Below, piece after piece: positions 40,129-48,787 of a stretch of 64,000 nt of DNA. Both the position numbers and the translations under genes were made by a program. How positions within the stretch are numbered: the stretch's first letter is position 1; each line of letters opens with the position of its first letter. This DNA comes from Micropruina sonneratiae (GTDB taxonomy: Bacteria; Actinomycetota; Actinomycetes; Propionibacteriales; Propionibacteriaceae): NCBI RefSeq assembly GCF_025972045.1, contig NZ_JAPDHX010000003.1, positions 186,001 to 250,000 of the forward strand, in the 5' to 3' direction. Under the pieces are notes generated by a model. The model was not told the DNA's origin. It ran no database searches and worked only from the letters and a program-made list of their open reading frames with translations.

Positions 40129-41644
40129 TCACCGGTTGGCGAGCCAGTCGCGGTACTCCTCCGGGTAGTCGGTCATCACCACATCCGGTGCCAGTTCGGC
40201 CGCGGCAGTCCATTGGCCGGCATCGTTGGGGTTCCACAGCACCACCTTCCGCCCGGCCATCTGCAGGCTGCTGACGTAGTCGGTGTCCGCGATGGCCCGC
40301 TCGACGGCTACTCCCCACAACGTGTCGCCGGCAAGGCTCTTCGCCGCCACCTGCTTGCCCGACACGAACAGCATTCGCCGTTCGCCCGGCGCGAGGCATT
40401 CGGCCGCGTCGGAGCAGCCGAACTCCCTGACGGCCGATGCTGCCCGGTCGAGTCGCTCGCGGGAGAAGGACGTCCACACGACTCGGGTGCTTAGCCCGTA
40501 GTTTCCCGGCGTCCGCAGCAAGTCATCAAGGTGAGCGTCGCTCGGGTCGGTCTTGATCTCCAGGAACACCCACGCGGTCCGGCTCGCGGCGGCGATCGCC
40601 TCCAGGGTCGCGTTGAGGGTGGGGATCTGATAGCTGTCGTCGTCCTGCGAGGTCGGCTTCGACCGGCAGGGTCTCCTTGAGCTTCGCCCACGGAGTCTTC
40701 GAGACCTTGATGTCCGCACCGCCGCAGTCGAGTCCCTTGCTGGCGGCCTCGTCGTGGACCAGCACCGCGACGCCGTCGGAGGTGAAGCGCACGTCGGTCT
40801 CGATGGCGAAGCCCTCGCGGGCCGCCGCCTCCATCGCCTGCATCGTCTCGAGTTGGTGGTGCTCCAGGCCGCCGCGGTGGGCCAGGATCGGCGGGTTCGC
40901 CAGGGTGGCCAGGGCCGCAGCCGAGGAGGTCGGTGCGGAGGGCGTCACCGGCGCGCCCGCCGAGGCCGAGGAGCTGCCGGCGGTCGACCGGCTGTTGTCC
41001 GAGCGGGCCCACGGACGCCAGACCAGCAACCCGACCGCCAGCGCCACCACCACCACCACCACGCCGGCCCCGATCAGCATCGGCGTCCTTCTGACCGGCC
41101 CTGTGGACCGCGGGGACGGTTCTTCCGGTCCGGACGTGGACCGCGGGGACGGTTCTTCCGGTCCGGACGCGGACCGCGGGGACGGTTCTTCCGGTCCACC
41201 CCTCGCCGGTGCCGGGGGCGTCGGATCGTCCGCCGCAGCAGGGCCTGGCGCCGCACTGATGTCCACCGCCGGCATCGGCGTCGCCGGGCGCTCCAGCAGG
41301 GCGCTCAGCGTCGTCAGCAGCCGTTCGGTGTTGAAGCCGACCGGGTTGATCTCGACCGCCTGCCGCCGGATGATCGGCACCAGTTCGGCGGGCAGGTCGG
41401 ACACCTTCGGCATCGTCGCGCCGTCGACCAGGATCGGTACCACCCGGACGCCGCGGTTGAGCGCCGCGGACAGCTCCAGCCGGACGAAGTCCTCCGGATC
41501 GTCCAGCCGGCGGTTGCCCTCGGCGTCCGTCATCGTCAGCCAGTGCGGACCGATCAGCGCCAGCAGCACGTCGCAGGACGCCACCGCTGGCCACGTCCGA
41601 TCCCCTTCGCCGAGGTGGCGCCATGCTAAGCGGTCCGCCACCAC
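40129..41644 (-). pseudogene. Broken TIR - transmembrane - glycerophosphodiester phosphodiesterase gene
   Basis: Read on the minus strand: a truncated TIR domain (SCDVLLALIGPHWLTMTDAEG, DFVRLELSAAL, VRVVPILVDGA), a Pro/Ser-rich repeat region, one transmembrane helix (GVVVVVVALAVGLLVW) and a GDPD domain (PILAHRGGLE, AIETDVRFTSDG). The GDPD frame breaks near 40650 and continues in another frame as YQIPTLNATLEAI, VFLEIKTDPSDAH and MTDYPEEY. The TIR lacks its first strand and the part between ADRLA and SCDV. It is decayed and stops 57 bases from the tRNA-Leu. Confidence 0.75.
41103..41201. repeat. Three 33-bp tandem repeats inside the TIR/GDPD remnant
   Basis: Units at 41103-41135, 41136-41168 and 41169-41201 are nearly identical, each encoding an 11-residue SGPEEPSPRST on the minus strand. 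They extend the linker between TIR and membrane helix. Their regular 33-base period preserves the frame. They are not CRISPR repeats because there are no spacers. Confidence 0.85.
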
Positions 41645-41701
41645 CCCGGACAGGGGGCAACTCTGCTGACTGGCGCCCGGCGTCCTACACTGACCGGTGC
41701 C

Positions 41702-41784
41702 GCCGGAGTGGTGAAATTGGCAGACACGCAGGATTTAGGTTCCTGTGCCCGCAGGGCGTGAGGGTTCAAGTCCCTTCTCCGGCA
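41702..41784 (+). tRNA. tRNA-Leu (anticodon TAG)
   Basis: An 83-base class II tRNA. Acceptor arms GCCGGAG and CTCCGGC pair perfectly, and the discriminator A is at 41784. The anticodon stem CAGGA/TCCTG encloses TTTAGGT with anticodon TAG, which reads CTA and related Leu codons. A long variable arm (GCCCGCAGGGC) precedes the T arm with loop TTCAAGT. CCA is not encoded: the bases after the discriminator are CTC. Its 3' part is the left attachment site of the island. Confidence 0.95.
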
Positions 41785-41785
41785 C
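41758..41785. other. Left attachment site (attL) in tRNA-Leu
   Basis: The 28 bases from GTGAGGGTTC to CTCCGGCAC recur at 50669-50696 with one difference (AAG here, AGG there). Together the two sites bound an island of about 8.9 kb whose integrase sits next to the right copy. The tRNA sequence runs intact into attL. Confidence 0.85.
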
Positions 41786-41844
41786 TCGATTTGTGGCACT
41801 TGACAAGGTGCGATAGGTTCTGACCCCCTCCGGAGGGGCCCAAA

Positions 41845-41863
41845 CGTGCAACATACGTGCAAC
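41845..41863. repeat. Integrase arm-type repeat, left end
   Basis: CGTGCAACATACGTGCAAC contains two CGTGCAAC octamers separated by ATA. The identical 19-base block occurs at 50526-50544, at the other end of the island just before the integrase start. Paired octamers at both ends are the layout expected of arm-binding sites for a tyrosine integrase or excisionase. This site is 60 bases from attL. Confidence 0.65.
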
Positions 41864-41892
41864 AACAGAGACCGCGAAACGGCCCCAATGAT

Positions 41893-43275
41893 GGGACTGT
41901 CCGAAATCTGGTGTAACTGATCTGGCCTGATCTGCCGCCCCGGAAGGGGTGGCGGGAAGGACTGTCAGTGACGCAGGAGAGTGTCGGCCGTGAGGCTGAC
42001 CGAAGCACAAGAGGATGAGATTGCGCGTGGCCTGGTGGCTCGTGCGCGCAGCGAGGGTGCCGAGCTGGTCGGGCCGGACGGGTTGTTGTCCGGGCTGACG
42101 AAGCGGGTGCTGGAGGCCGCGTTGGAGGAGGAGCTGACCGACCATCTGGGTTTATGAGCCGCACGACCCGGCCGGTCACCATTCCGGCAACTCCCGCAAC
42201 GGCACCCGGGCCAAGACGGTCCTGACCGAGGTCGGCCCGGTCCAGGTCGCGGTGCCACGGGACCGGGCCGGCACGTTCGAGCCGGTGATCGTGCCGAAGG
42301 GGAAACGGCGCCTGGAAGGGGTGGACCGGATCGTGTTGTCGTTGACGGCGCGGGGTCTGACCACCGGGGAGAGCAGCGCCCATTTCGCCGAGGTGTACGG
42401 CGCGAGCATCGCCAAGGACACGGTCAGCCGGATCAGCGACCGGGTGATCGAGGAGATGACCGAGTGGCTGCACCGGCCCCTGGACGAGGGTGTACTCGGT
42501 GGTGTTCATCGACGCGATCGTGGTCAAGGTCCGCGGCGGCCAGGTCACGAACAAGTCGTTCTACGTGGCGATCGGGGTCACCGTGCACGGCGAGCGCGAC
42601 ATCCTCGGGATCTGGGCCGGCGATGGTGGCGAGGGTGCGAAGTTTTGGCTCAACGTGCTGACCGAGATCAAGAACCGGGGTGTCGCCGACGTGCTCATGC
42701 TCGTGTGCGACGGACTGAAGGGCCTACCGGATGCGGTCAACACGGTGTGGGAGAAGACGGTGGTCCAAACGTGTGTGATCCACCTGCTACGCAACACGTT
42801 CCGCTACGCCGCCCGGCAGGACTGGGACCGGATCGCGAAGGACCTGCGACCGATCTATACCGCGGTCAACGAGTCGATGGCGCGGGAACGGTTCGCCGAG
42901 TTCGCTGCCACCTGGCGGTCGAAGTATCCGGCGGCGGTCGCGTTGTGGGAACGCGCCTGGAGCGAGTTCGTGCCGTTCCTGGACTACGACGTGGAGATCC
43001 GAAGGATCATCGCCACCACCAACAGCATCGAATCGTTGAACGCCCGCTACCGCCGCGCAGTCCGGGCCCGGGGCCACTTCCCGACCGACCAGGCCGCACT
43101 CAAGTGCCTGTACCTGGTCACCAGGTCACTGGACCCCACCGGCCGCGGCAAGGCACGATGGGTCATCCGATGGAAGGCAGCGCTCAACGCGTTCGCCATC
43201 ACCTTCGAAGGGCGCATCAGCCCCTCGAACAACTAGAACGCCAGATGCCAGTTACACCGGAATACGGACAGACCC
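41893..43275. mobile_element. IS256-family insertion sequence, inactive
   Basis: 1383 bp, bounded by 27-bp terminal inverted repeats at 41893-41919 and 43249-43275 that match at 23 of 27 positions (both start GGG.CTGTCCG and end GGTGTAACTG). The single transposase gene is frameshifted. No 8-9 bp target duplication is visible at the ends (CCCAATGAT on the left, ACACCCACC on the right), so the element may have recombined after insertion or be old. Confidence 0.85.
41990..43236 (+). pseudogene. IS256-family transposase, frameshifted
   Basis: DDE-type mutator transposase in three pieces. The first, VRLTEAQEDEIARGLVARA to EEELTDHLGL, ends at a TGA near 42156. The second, PHDPAGHHSGNSRNGTRAKT to MTEWLHRPLDEG, follows in another frame. 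The third, from VYSVVFIDAIVVKVRGG to the TAG at 43236, has the DDE residues in VFIDAIVVKV, LVCDGLKGLPDAV and NSIESLNARYRR. Two frame changes prevent a full product unless programmed shifting occurs, which I see no signal for. Confidence 0.88.
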
Positions 43276-43378
43276 ACACCCACCGGCAATGCACATTGTG
43301 TATTCCGAGGGAGTGGTGAATGGCTGACGAGTCGGACAGCGGTCTTCGGCAAGGGGGAGGCGAAGGACCGATTGTGCG

Positions 43379-44035
43379 TCAGAGGTCGATTGAGCTGATC
43401 AGGGTGCGGACGCGGCGTTCGAGGTCGTCGCGGATGCGGCGGACGGTGTCGAGGTCTTGGCCGTGCGGGTCGTCGAGTTCCCAGGATTCGTAGCGTTTGC
43501 CGGGGAAGATGGGGCAGGCGTCGCCGCAGCCCATGGTGATCACGACGTCGGCGGCGCGGACGGTCTCGTCGGTCCAGGGCTTGGGGAACTCGTGGGTGAT
43601 GTCGATGCCCCGTTCGGCCATGGCCGTGAGGGCGGTCGGATTGATCTCGAGGCCGGGTTCGGAGCCGCCTGACCAGGCGACGGCTTTGTCGCCGGTGAGT
43701 GCTTGGAAGAAGCCGAGGGCCATCTGGGAGCGGCCGGCGTTGTGCGTGCAGAGGAACAAGACGACGGGTTTGCCGTCGGTGTGGAATCCTTCGACACGGG
43801 CGAGGGCGTGGAGGCGTTGGCGGGCGAACCGTTCGGCGAGCATCGGCAGGAACTTGGTGACTTTGGCGCGGTCGGCGAACTGGTCGAAGGAGCTGGCCAG
43901 GAATCGTTCGATGGTCTCGGGTCCGTAGAGGCCGGTGAACTCGTCGGCCAGTCGGGCGGCTGCCTGTTTGAGGGCAAGCTCCTTGTCGGCGTGGAGGCTT
44001 TCCCAGGTGCGTTCAGAGACGGTGTGGAGGGTCAT
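43379..44035 (-). CDS. arsC: Arsenate reductase (LMW-phosphatase fold) with N-terminal helical domain
   Basis: 218 residues. Residues 1-85 form a helical domain (SERTWESLHADKELALKQAA, KVTKFLPMLAERFARQRLHA) as in actinobacterial ArsC proteins with a three-helix bundle. Residues 90-218 are an LMW-phosphatase-like reductase: CTHNAGRS at 96-103 is the CX5R loop, and ITMGCGDACPIFPG supplies further Cys. It reduces arsenate to arsenite, probably with mycothiol or thioredoxin. The start overlaps the next gene's end by 23 bases. Confidence 0.88.
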   Translation of the reverse strand: MTLHTVSERTWESLHADKELALKQAAARLADEFTGLYGPETIERFLASSFDQFADRAKVTKFLPMLAERFARQRLHALARVEGFHTDGKPVVLFLCTHNAGRSQMALGFFQALTGDKAVAWSGGSEPGLEINPTALTAMAERGIDITHEFPKPWTDETVRAADVVITMGCGDACPIFPGKRYESWELDDPHGQDLDTVRRIRDDLERRVRTLISSIDL

Positions 44036-44702
44036 GAGGGTCTCCTTCGAGGCTGGCCGCGAGCAGGTCGACGCGGCTGGTGAGGTTGTCGTAGGCGGTG
44101 TCGAAGGCGTCGGCGCGGTCGACGCGGGCGGGGTCGGGGATCGACCAGTGCAGCGGCTGGGTGTCGAGTTCCTCGTAAGCGCGGTCGCAGACGGCGATCA
44201 GCAGTTCGTCGCCGGTGAGGACGTCCTGGGCGAGTTTCGGCGTGGCACCGGTGAGGTCGAGGCCGTGGCGGCGTCCGACTCTCACTGCCTGGGGGTGGAC
44301 GCGTGCGGCCGGGTGGGTTCCGGCCGAGACGACCGGGATGTCACTGATCGTGCGCCAATAGGACTCGCCAAGCTGGGAGCGGGCGGAGTTCTGTGAGCAG
44401 ACGAACGCAACCCTGCCCGGACGCGGCAGGTGGCCGGCGCCGCCGCCGATGAGCTGGTTGCACTCGGCGGTGCGGAGGATGTAGGTCCGTCGGCCGTCTC
44501 CCTCGGAGCGGCGGCGGGTGACGAGCCCGGCCTGTTGGAGGATCTGGAGGTGGTGGGACATCAGGTTGGTGGGAATGTCCAGGCGGGTGCCGAGTTCGCT
44601 CGGGGCGAGGTCGGCGTGGGCGAGGAGGTCGATGATCGCCAGCCGGGACGGGTCGCCGAGGGCGGCGTAGGCGCGGGCGCGTGTTTCGAGGTCGGTTGAC
44701 AT
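44013..44702 (-). CDS. ArsR-ArsC fusion: arsenic regulator joined to arsenate reductase-like domain
   Basis: 229 residues with two parts. Residues 1-80 are an ArsR/SmtB winged helix (YAALGDPSRLAIIDLL, LGTRLDIPTNLMSHHLQILQ). Residues 96-225 are an LMW-phosphatase/ArsC domain with VCSQNSARSQ, the CX5R loop at 102-108. The regulatory Cys pair usual in ArsR helix 3 is absent (the region reads APSELGTRLD), so sensing may be through the reductase domain. It is coupled with the downstream ArsC and divergent to another arsC. Confidence 0.85.
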   Translation of the reverse strand: MSTDLETRARAYAALGDPSRLAIIDLLAHADLAPSELGTRLDIPTNLMSHHLQILQQAGLVTRRRSEGDGRRTYILRTAECNQLIGGGAGHLPRPGRVAFVCSQNSARSQLGESYWRTISDIPVVSAGTHPAARVHPQAVRVGRRHGLDLTGATPKLAQDVLTGDELLIAVCDRAYEELDTQPLHWSIPDPARVDRADAFDTAYDNLTSRVDLLAASLEGDPHDPPHRL

Positions 44703-44718
44703 CCGGCGATACCTCCAT

Positions 44719-44737
44719 GATTATTGAGTCAATGATC
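44719..44737. promoter_or_regulatory. Palindromic operator between arsR-arsC fusion and arsC
   Basis: GATTATTGAGTCAATGATC is a 19-bp palindrome with one mismatched pair, centred on ATTGAGTCAAT. It lies 16-34 bases upstream of the fusion gene's start (44702, minus strand) and 51-69 bases upstream of the divergent arsC start (44788). It is the likely site of the fused ArsR protein and would control both directions. Confidence 0.6.
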
Positions 44738-44787
44738 GCTGAGGTAAACGAGAACGTCAATCCCGGGGAGCCGGGAGAGATCGAGGC

Positions 44788-45216
44788 ATGATGAGTAAGC
44801 CGACCGTCCTGTTCGTGTGTATCCACAACGCCGGACGCTCGCAGATGGCCGCGGGCTACCTGCGACGGCTGGCCGGGAACCGGGTGGAGGTGTTGTCGGC
44901 GGGCTCGAGCCCTGCTGATGCGGTCAACCCTGTCGCGGTGCAGGCGATGGCCGAGGAGGGGATCGACATCACCGGCGAACAGCCCAAGGTACTCACCACC
45001 GACGCGGTGAAAACCTCCGATGTTGTGATCACGATGGGCTGCGGGGACACCTGCCCGTTCTATCCGGGCAAGCGGTACGAGGACTGGGTGTTGGACGACC
45101 CTGCCGGGCAGGGCATCGAGGCTGTGCGGCCGATCCGTGATGAGATCCGCCGCCGCATCGAGACCCTCCTCGATGAGATCCTCCCCAACCAGGCCGAAGG
45201 CGTCCCGGCGTCGTGA
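44788..45216 (+). CDS. arsC: Arsenate reductase (LMW-phosphatase fold)
   Basis: 142 residues. VLFVCIHNAGRSQMAAGYL contains the CX5R loop (Cys, His-Asn-Ala-Gly-Arg), and VVITMGCGDTCPFYPGKRYE carries the second and third Cys. It is the third protein with this domain in the island, closest in arrangement to thioredoxin- or mycothiol-linked ArsC. ATG 44788 or 44791 may be used. It ends convergent to arsA with a terminator between. Confidence 0.9.
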   Translation: MMSKPTVLFVCIHNAGRSQMAAGYLRRLAGNRVEVLSAGSSPADAVNPVAVQAMAEEGIDITGEQPKVLTTDAVKTSDVVITMGCGDTCPFYPGKRYEDWVLDDPAGQGIEAVRPIRDEIRRRIETLLDEILPNQAEGVPAS

Positions 45217-45226
45217 TCCATGCCGA

Positions 45227-45258
45227 GCGCGGCACCAGCCCTGAGACTGGTGCCGCGC
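45227..45258. terminator. Bidirectional terminator between arsC and arsA
   Basis: GCGCGGCACCAG (45227-45238) pairs with CTGGTGCCGCGC (45247-45258), a perfect 12-bp stem with an 8-base loop, between convergent genes. Confidence 0.8.
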
Positions 45259-45280
45259 AGACCTTCTTGCGATGTGCTGA

Positions 45281-47023
45281 TCAGTGGACGAGGGCCTCGG
45301 TTGCCGGCCGGCTGGGTGTGGCGACAGCGTCTCCCCACGGCACTTGGGCGAGGCGGCGGCCGTCGCGCCGGATCGCGGCCAGTGGCCCGGCTTCGGCGCT
45401 CTGCCGCTGTCGCAGCAGTGGGTTGGCCGTGTCGGCGCCGTCGAGGGTCTGGTTGATCACCCATGCCCAGGGGTGGATGTCGGCGCGTTCGAGGTCGGCC
45501 TGGAGTTGTTCGGCTTCCAGAACAGGTGTGGTTTCGGCCAGGGTGATGATGATCGCCTTTGTGTAGTCGGGGTCCTGCAGGCGCATCAGCGGGGTGGTGA
45601 AGTTCATGCCGTCGGCCATGTTCCGGACGATTTCGTTGTGGTAGGAGCCGCTGGCGTCCATCAGCAGCAGGGTGTGACCGGTGGGAGCGGTGTCCATCAC
45701 GACGAACCTGTGCCGGGCCTCGGCCACGGCGTGGGAGAATGCTTGGAACACCGCGACTTCTTCGGTGCAGGGTGAGCGGAGGTCCTCGGCCAGAGCGGCT
45801 CGTCCGTCGTCGTCCAGGGTCGCGCCTTTGGTCGCCATGACCCGTTCCCGGTACTCGGCGGTGGCTTGATCGGGGTCGATGCTCGACACCCGTAGCCGGT
45901 CCGAGGCCAGCGATGTGTCGAGGTGGGCGGCCGGGTCGGTGGTGGTCAGGTGGACGTCCTTGCCGAGGGCGACCAGCTGGAGCGCGACCGCGCTGGCGAT
46001 CGTGGTCTTGCCGACACCGCCCTTGCCCATGCACATCACCAGTCCCTGATCGGTGGTGGCCAGCTCTGCCACGAGCGCATCCAGGCCCGGCAGGGACGCT
46101 GCCACGGCCGTCCACGTTTGGTCGACGTGGGCCACTTTCGCGTCCACGCTGAGGAGGCTGCGGAGGGCGGGGACGCCGACCATGTCGACCCCGCGGAGGG
46201 CGAGGTGGTCGCTGGCCAGCCCGGCCAGCTGCGGTGGGAGGTCGGCGAGCGCTTGTTGTTCCCGCTCGCGGATGGTGTCGGCCAGTCGGTCCCCATCGGC
46301 GCCGGATGGCATGACGCCGTTGACGACGAGGTGGGTGGCCAGCACGCCGGCCTCGGCCAGCTCGTCGACGGTGCGGGCCGCTTCGGTCAGGGCGCCGTGC
46401 TGGGCGCGGGCGACCAGGACGAGTCGGGTGCTGGCCGGATCGGCCAGGGTGGCCAGTGCGCGTCCGTAGGTGGACCTCGACTTCTCCAGCCCGGACATCG
46501 GCCCGAGGCAGGAGGTGTCGCCCTTGCCGTCGTCGATGAACCTGGTCCACTCGCCGGGCAGCTGGAGGAGCCGGACGGTGTGGCCGGTCGGGGCGGTGTC
46601 AAAGATGACGTGGTCGTAGCCGTCGGTTGCGTCGGTGCCAGCGAGCAGGTCGGTGAACTGATTGAACGAGGCGATCTCGGTGGTGCAGGCGCCCGACAGC
46701 TGCTCGGTCACCGCCGCCAGGTCCGCTTCGGACAGGAAGTTGCGGACCGGGGCCAGGGTGCGGTCCCGGTACTGCGCGGCCGCCTCTTCCGGGTCGATCT
46801 CCAGGGCGTCCAGGCCGGGCACGGCCGAGATCGGGCTGATCTGGTCACCGACCGCCTGGCCGAACACCTGGCCAACGTTGGACGCCGGGTCGGTGGAGAC
46901 CAGGAGCACCCGGCGGTCCCGATCCGCCAGGTCGACCGCGGTCGCGCACGCCACACTGGTCTTGCCCACCCCGCCCTTGCCGGTGAAGAACACGTAGCGC
47001 GGCAGCTCGTCGAGGAATCTCAC
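45281..47023 (-). CDS. arsA: ArsA, arsenite-efflux ATPase
   Basis: Peripheral ATPase that energises arsenite efflux. 580 residues, two tandem halves: P-loops GKGGVGKTS at 15-23 and GKGGVGKTT near 330, and the signature DTAPTGHT in each. Cys for arsenite binding are in SGACTTEIASF and RSPCTEEVAVF. GTG 47023 overlaps the arsD stop by four bases (GTGA). ArsA needs a membrane partner (ArsB or Acr3), which is not encoded in this island. Confidence 0.95.
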   Translation of the reverse strand: MRFLDELPRYVFFTGKGGVGKTSVACATAVDLADRDRRVLLVSTDPASNVGQVFGQAVGDQISPISAVPGLDALEIDPEEAAAQYRDRTLAPVRNFLSEADLAAVTEQLSGACTTEIASFNQFTDLLAGTDATDGYDHVIFDTAPTGHTVRLLQLPGEWTRFIDDGKGDTSCLGPMSGLEKSRSTYGRALATLADPASTRLVLVARAQHGALTEAARTVDELAEAGVLATHLVVNGVMPSGADGDRLADTIREREQQALADLPPQLAGLASDHLALRGVDMVGVPALRSLLSVDAKVAHVDQTWTAVAASLPGLDALVAELATTDQGLVMCMGKGGVGKTTIASAVALQLVALGKDVHLTTTDPAAHLDTSLASDRLRVSSIDPDQATAEYRERVMATKGATLDDDGRAALAEDLRSPCTEEVAVFQAFSHAVAEARHRFVVMDTAPTGHTLLLMDASGSYHNEIVRNMADGMNFTTPLMRLQDPDYTKAIIITLAETTPVLEAEQLQADLERADIHPWAWVINQTLDGADTANPLLRQRQSAEAGPLAAIRRDGRRLAQVPWGDAVATPSRPATEALVH

Positions 47024-47463
47024 CGGTCGCCTCCGCAGCATCCGCGGCGGGGAGTCGTAATCTGCAGGGTCTGGATTGCGGGCGCGCAACAGCCGAGTTC
47101 GGCCGCCTCACCGCCACAGCAGGCCGCCGACGTGGACGCCTCCTGCACTGTCAGGCCGGCGTAGCTGGCGAGTTCGGACCGTGTCGGGTAGCGGCCGATC
47201 AGCACCGTCATGCCATCCACGGTCACCAACGGGAGCGCGTCTGCCCCAGCCGTCTGCAGGAAAGCCACCGCCAACCCGTCGGCGGCGAACGCGGCCGGGT
47301 CTTGGGCCAGATTCGCCCGGGTCAGGCGTACTCCCTGGTCGGAAACCCATCGCGCGTCCGCGGTGAAGTCCACCACCGCTTGGGCAGGGTCGGGGCCGCA
47401 CACCCCGGTGTTACAGCACAGCGGTCCTTCGAAGACCTTGATCAGGGGCATCAGCAGCTCCAT
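47020..47463 (-). CDS. arsD: ArsD, arsenite metallochaperone
   Basis: 147 residues (143 if ATG 47451 is used). Thioredoxin-like, with CCNTGVCG near the N terminus giving the three Cys (two adjacent plus one) that pass arsenite to ArsA. Further Cys pairs AACCGGE, LGCCAP and GCCGGD lie near the C terminus. It directly precedes and overlaps arsA. Confidence 0.92.
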   Translation of the reverse strand: MELLMPLIKVFEGPLCCNTGVCGPDPAQAVVDFTADARWVSDQGVRLTRANLAQDPAAFAADGLAVAFLQTAGADALPLVTVDGMTVLIGRYPTRSELASYAGLTVQEASTSAACCGGEAAELGCCAPAIQTLQITTPRRGCCGGDR

Positions 47464-47529
47464 CTCGTATAGACGATTGTCAATACGAGATTCAAGCAGT
47501 CGTATCGACGGGTGTCAATGTGACGAGCG
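47464..47529. promoter_or_regulatory. arsR-arsD spacer with repeated TCGTAT/ATACGA motifs
   Basis: The 66-base gap holds TCGTAT, ATACGA and TCGTAT again (about 47465-47506), giving overlapping inverted repeats. The short motif also resembles half of the perfect arsR operator (GTATCGA). A secondary promoter or operator for arsDA is possible. Confidence 0.35.
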
Positions 47530-47907
47530 TCAACAGCAGCGGGGGCCGTCGGTCGCCTCTCCGAGGAAGTCCCGGGCCACGTCAAGGACGGCAGGGACCG
47601 CGGCATAGTGGGCCCAGCGGCCCCGCCGTTCGCGGGTCACTAGGCCGGCGCTGACTAGCTTCTTCAGGTGATGCGACAGGGTCGGCTGGCTGATTCCCAG
47701 GGCGTCGGGCATGTGGCAGGCGCACGCGGTGCCGTGCTCGGCGGTGGCGATGTGCGCCAGCAGCCTGACCCGAGCCGGATCGGCGAGCGCTTTGAAGATC
47801 TCCGCCAGGCAGTCCGCCCGCGCGGCGGGAATCAACTCGCCGGACTCGGGTGCGCACGCCTCGCCAGGATCACCGGCAACCATCACATCGAGTGTCATCC
47901 GCGCCAT
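47530..47907 (-). CDS. arsR: ArsR/SmtB-family arsenic repressor
   Basis: 125 residues. KALADPARVRLLAHIA begins the winged helix, ISQPTLSHHLKKLVSAGLVT is the recognition helix region, and GTACACHMP places Cys at the sensor position. A C-terminal RCC may add to metal binding. It leads the unit arsR-arsD-arsA. A perfect palindromic operator lies 11 bases upstream of its start. Confidence 0.9.
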   Translation of the reverse strand: MARMTLDVMVAGDPGEACAPESGELIPAARADCLAEIFKALADPARVRLLAHIATAEHGTACACHMPDALGISQPTLSHHLKKLVSAGLVTRERRGRWAHYAAVPAVLDVARDFLGEATDGPRCC

Positions 47908-47917
47908 CCTTACAGCC

Positions 47918-47953
47918 TAGCCGACGTATCGACAGAGTTCGATACGTCGGCTA
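47918..47953. promoter_or_regulatory. ArsR operator upstream of arsRDA
   Basis: TAGCCGACGTATCGA (47918-47932) and TCGATACGTCGGCTA (47939-47953) are a perfect 15-bp inverted repeat with a 6-base spacer, immediately upstream of arsR. The position and symmetry fit autorepression by the ArsR dimer. Confidence 0.75.
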
Positions 47954-47981
47954 ATGCCTGTTGGCGGTCCCGCCCGTCAGG

Positions 47982-48779
47982 CTAGGCAGGCTTGACGGCC
48001 CGCACGATGGCGCCGTGCATCTGTGGGGCGACCTCGTGGGTGAACCTCACCTCGATGTCGGTGAATCCGGCGGCGGTGAGCCCGTCGATGTACTCCTGGC
48101 GGGAGAGCGCGCCGGCGACGCAGCCGACGTGGCTGCCGCGCTCGGTCCGATCAGCGGGGGTGAGGTAGTCCTCGGCGACCACGTCGGAGACGCCGACCCG
48201 GCCGCCGGGAGCGAGGACGCGGAACATCTCGTCCAGGACCTTCGGCTTGTCCACCGATAGGTTGATCACGCAGTTGGAGATCACCACGTCCACCGCGGCA
48301 TCCGGCAGCGGCACCTGTTCGATCCGGCCCTTCAGGAACTCGACGTTGGTGGCGCCCGCCTTGGCCGCGTTTTCGCGGGCCAGGGCGAGCATCTCGTCGG
48401 TCATGTCGACCCCGTAGGCAAACCCGTCCCGACCGACCCTGCGGGCCGACAGCAGCACGTCCAGCCCGCCGCCCGAACCGAGGTCGAGGACGCGCTCGCC
48501 GGGGTTCAGCTCGGCCACCGCGGTCGGGTTCCCGCAGCCCAGGCTCGCGGTCACAGCCAGCTCGGGCACCTGTCCGGCCTGATCGGCGTCATACAGAGCC
48601 GACCCGAACACCTCGGTCTCCGCGGTACCAGAGCAGCAGCCATCCCCGCCGCAATAGCCGCTGCCGCCACCGTCCAGATCGTCCAGGATGTCGATGGGCC
48701 GTCTACCGGTGCTCATCGCCGCTCTCGCCGCGGCGGCGTACCGGTCCCGGACCTGCCCCACCACATCACTGTCACCCAT
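47982..48779 (-). CDS. arsM: ArsM, arsenite S-adenosylmethionine methyltransferase
   Basis: 265 residues. SAM-binding motif VLDLGSGGGLDVLLSARRVG, preceded by GYCGGDGCCSG (Cys-rich N-terminal stretch) and followed by VISNCVINLSVDKPKVL, whose Cys is one of the conserved arsenite-binding residues, and HVGCVAGALS, the other. It methylates As(III), giving more mobile or volatile species. ATG 48779 is favoured (GTGGAG/AGGAAGTGAG upstream); a GTG at 48791 overlaps arsR2. Confidence 0.93.
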   Translation of the reverse strand: MGDSDVVGQVRDRYAAAARAAMSTGRRPIDILDDLDGGGSGYCGGDGCCSGTAETEVFGSALYDADQAGQVPELAVTASLGCGNPTAVAELNPGERVLDLGSGGGLDVLLSARRVGRDGFAYGVDMTDEMLALARENAAKAGATNVEFLKGRIEQVPLPDAAVDVVISNCVINLSVDKPKVLDEMFRVLAPGGRVGVSDVVAEDYLTPADRTERGSHVGCVAGALSRQEYIDGLTAAGFTDIEVRFTHEVAPQMHGAIVRAVKPA

Positions 48780-48787
48780 TACTCCAC

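Noticed and set aside
41103-41201. Regular 33-base repeats as a CRISPR array
   Set aside because: Units are directly adjacent with no spacers, keep the reading frame and encode an 11-residue linker. No cas genes occur in the window.
41884-43284. Target-site duplication for the IS256 element
   Set aside because: The 8-9 bases flanking the two inverted repeats (CCCAATGAT and ACACCCACC) do not match.
43322-43378. Small gene beginning ATG 43322 beside the IS element
   Set aside because: The frame runs antisense into arsC after about 20 codons, without a domain or ribosome binding site; it is probably flanking debris.
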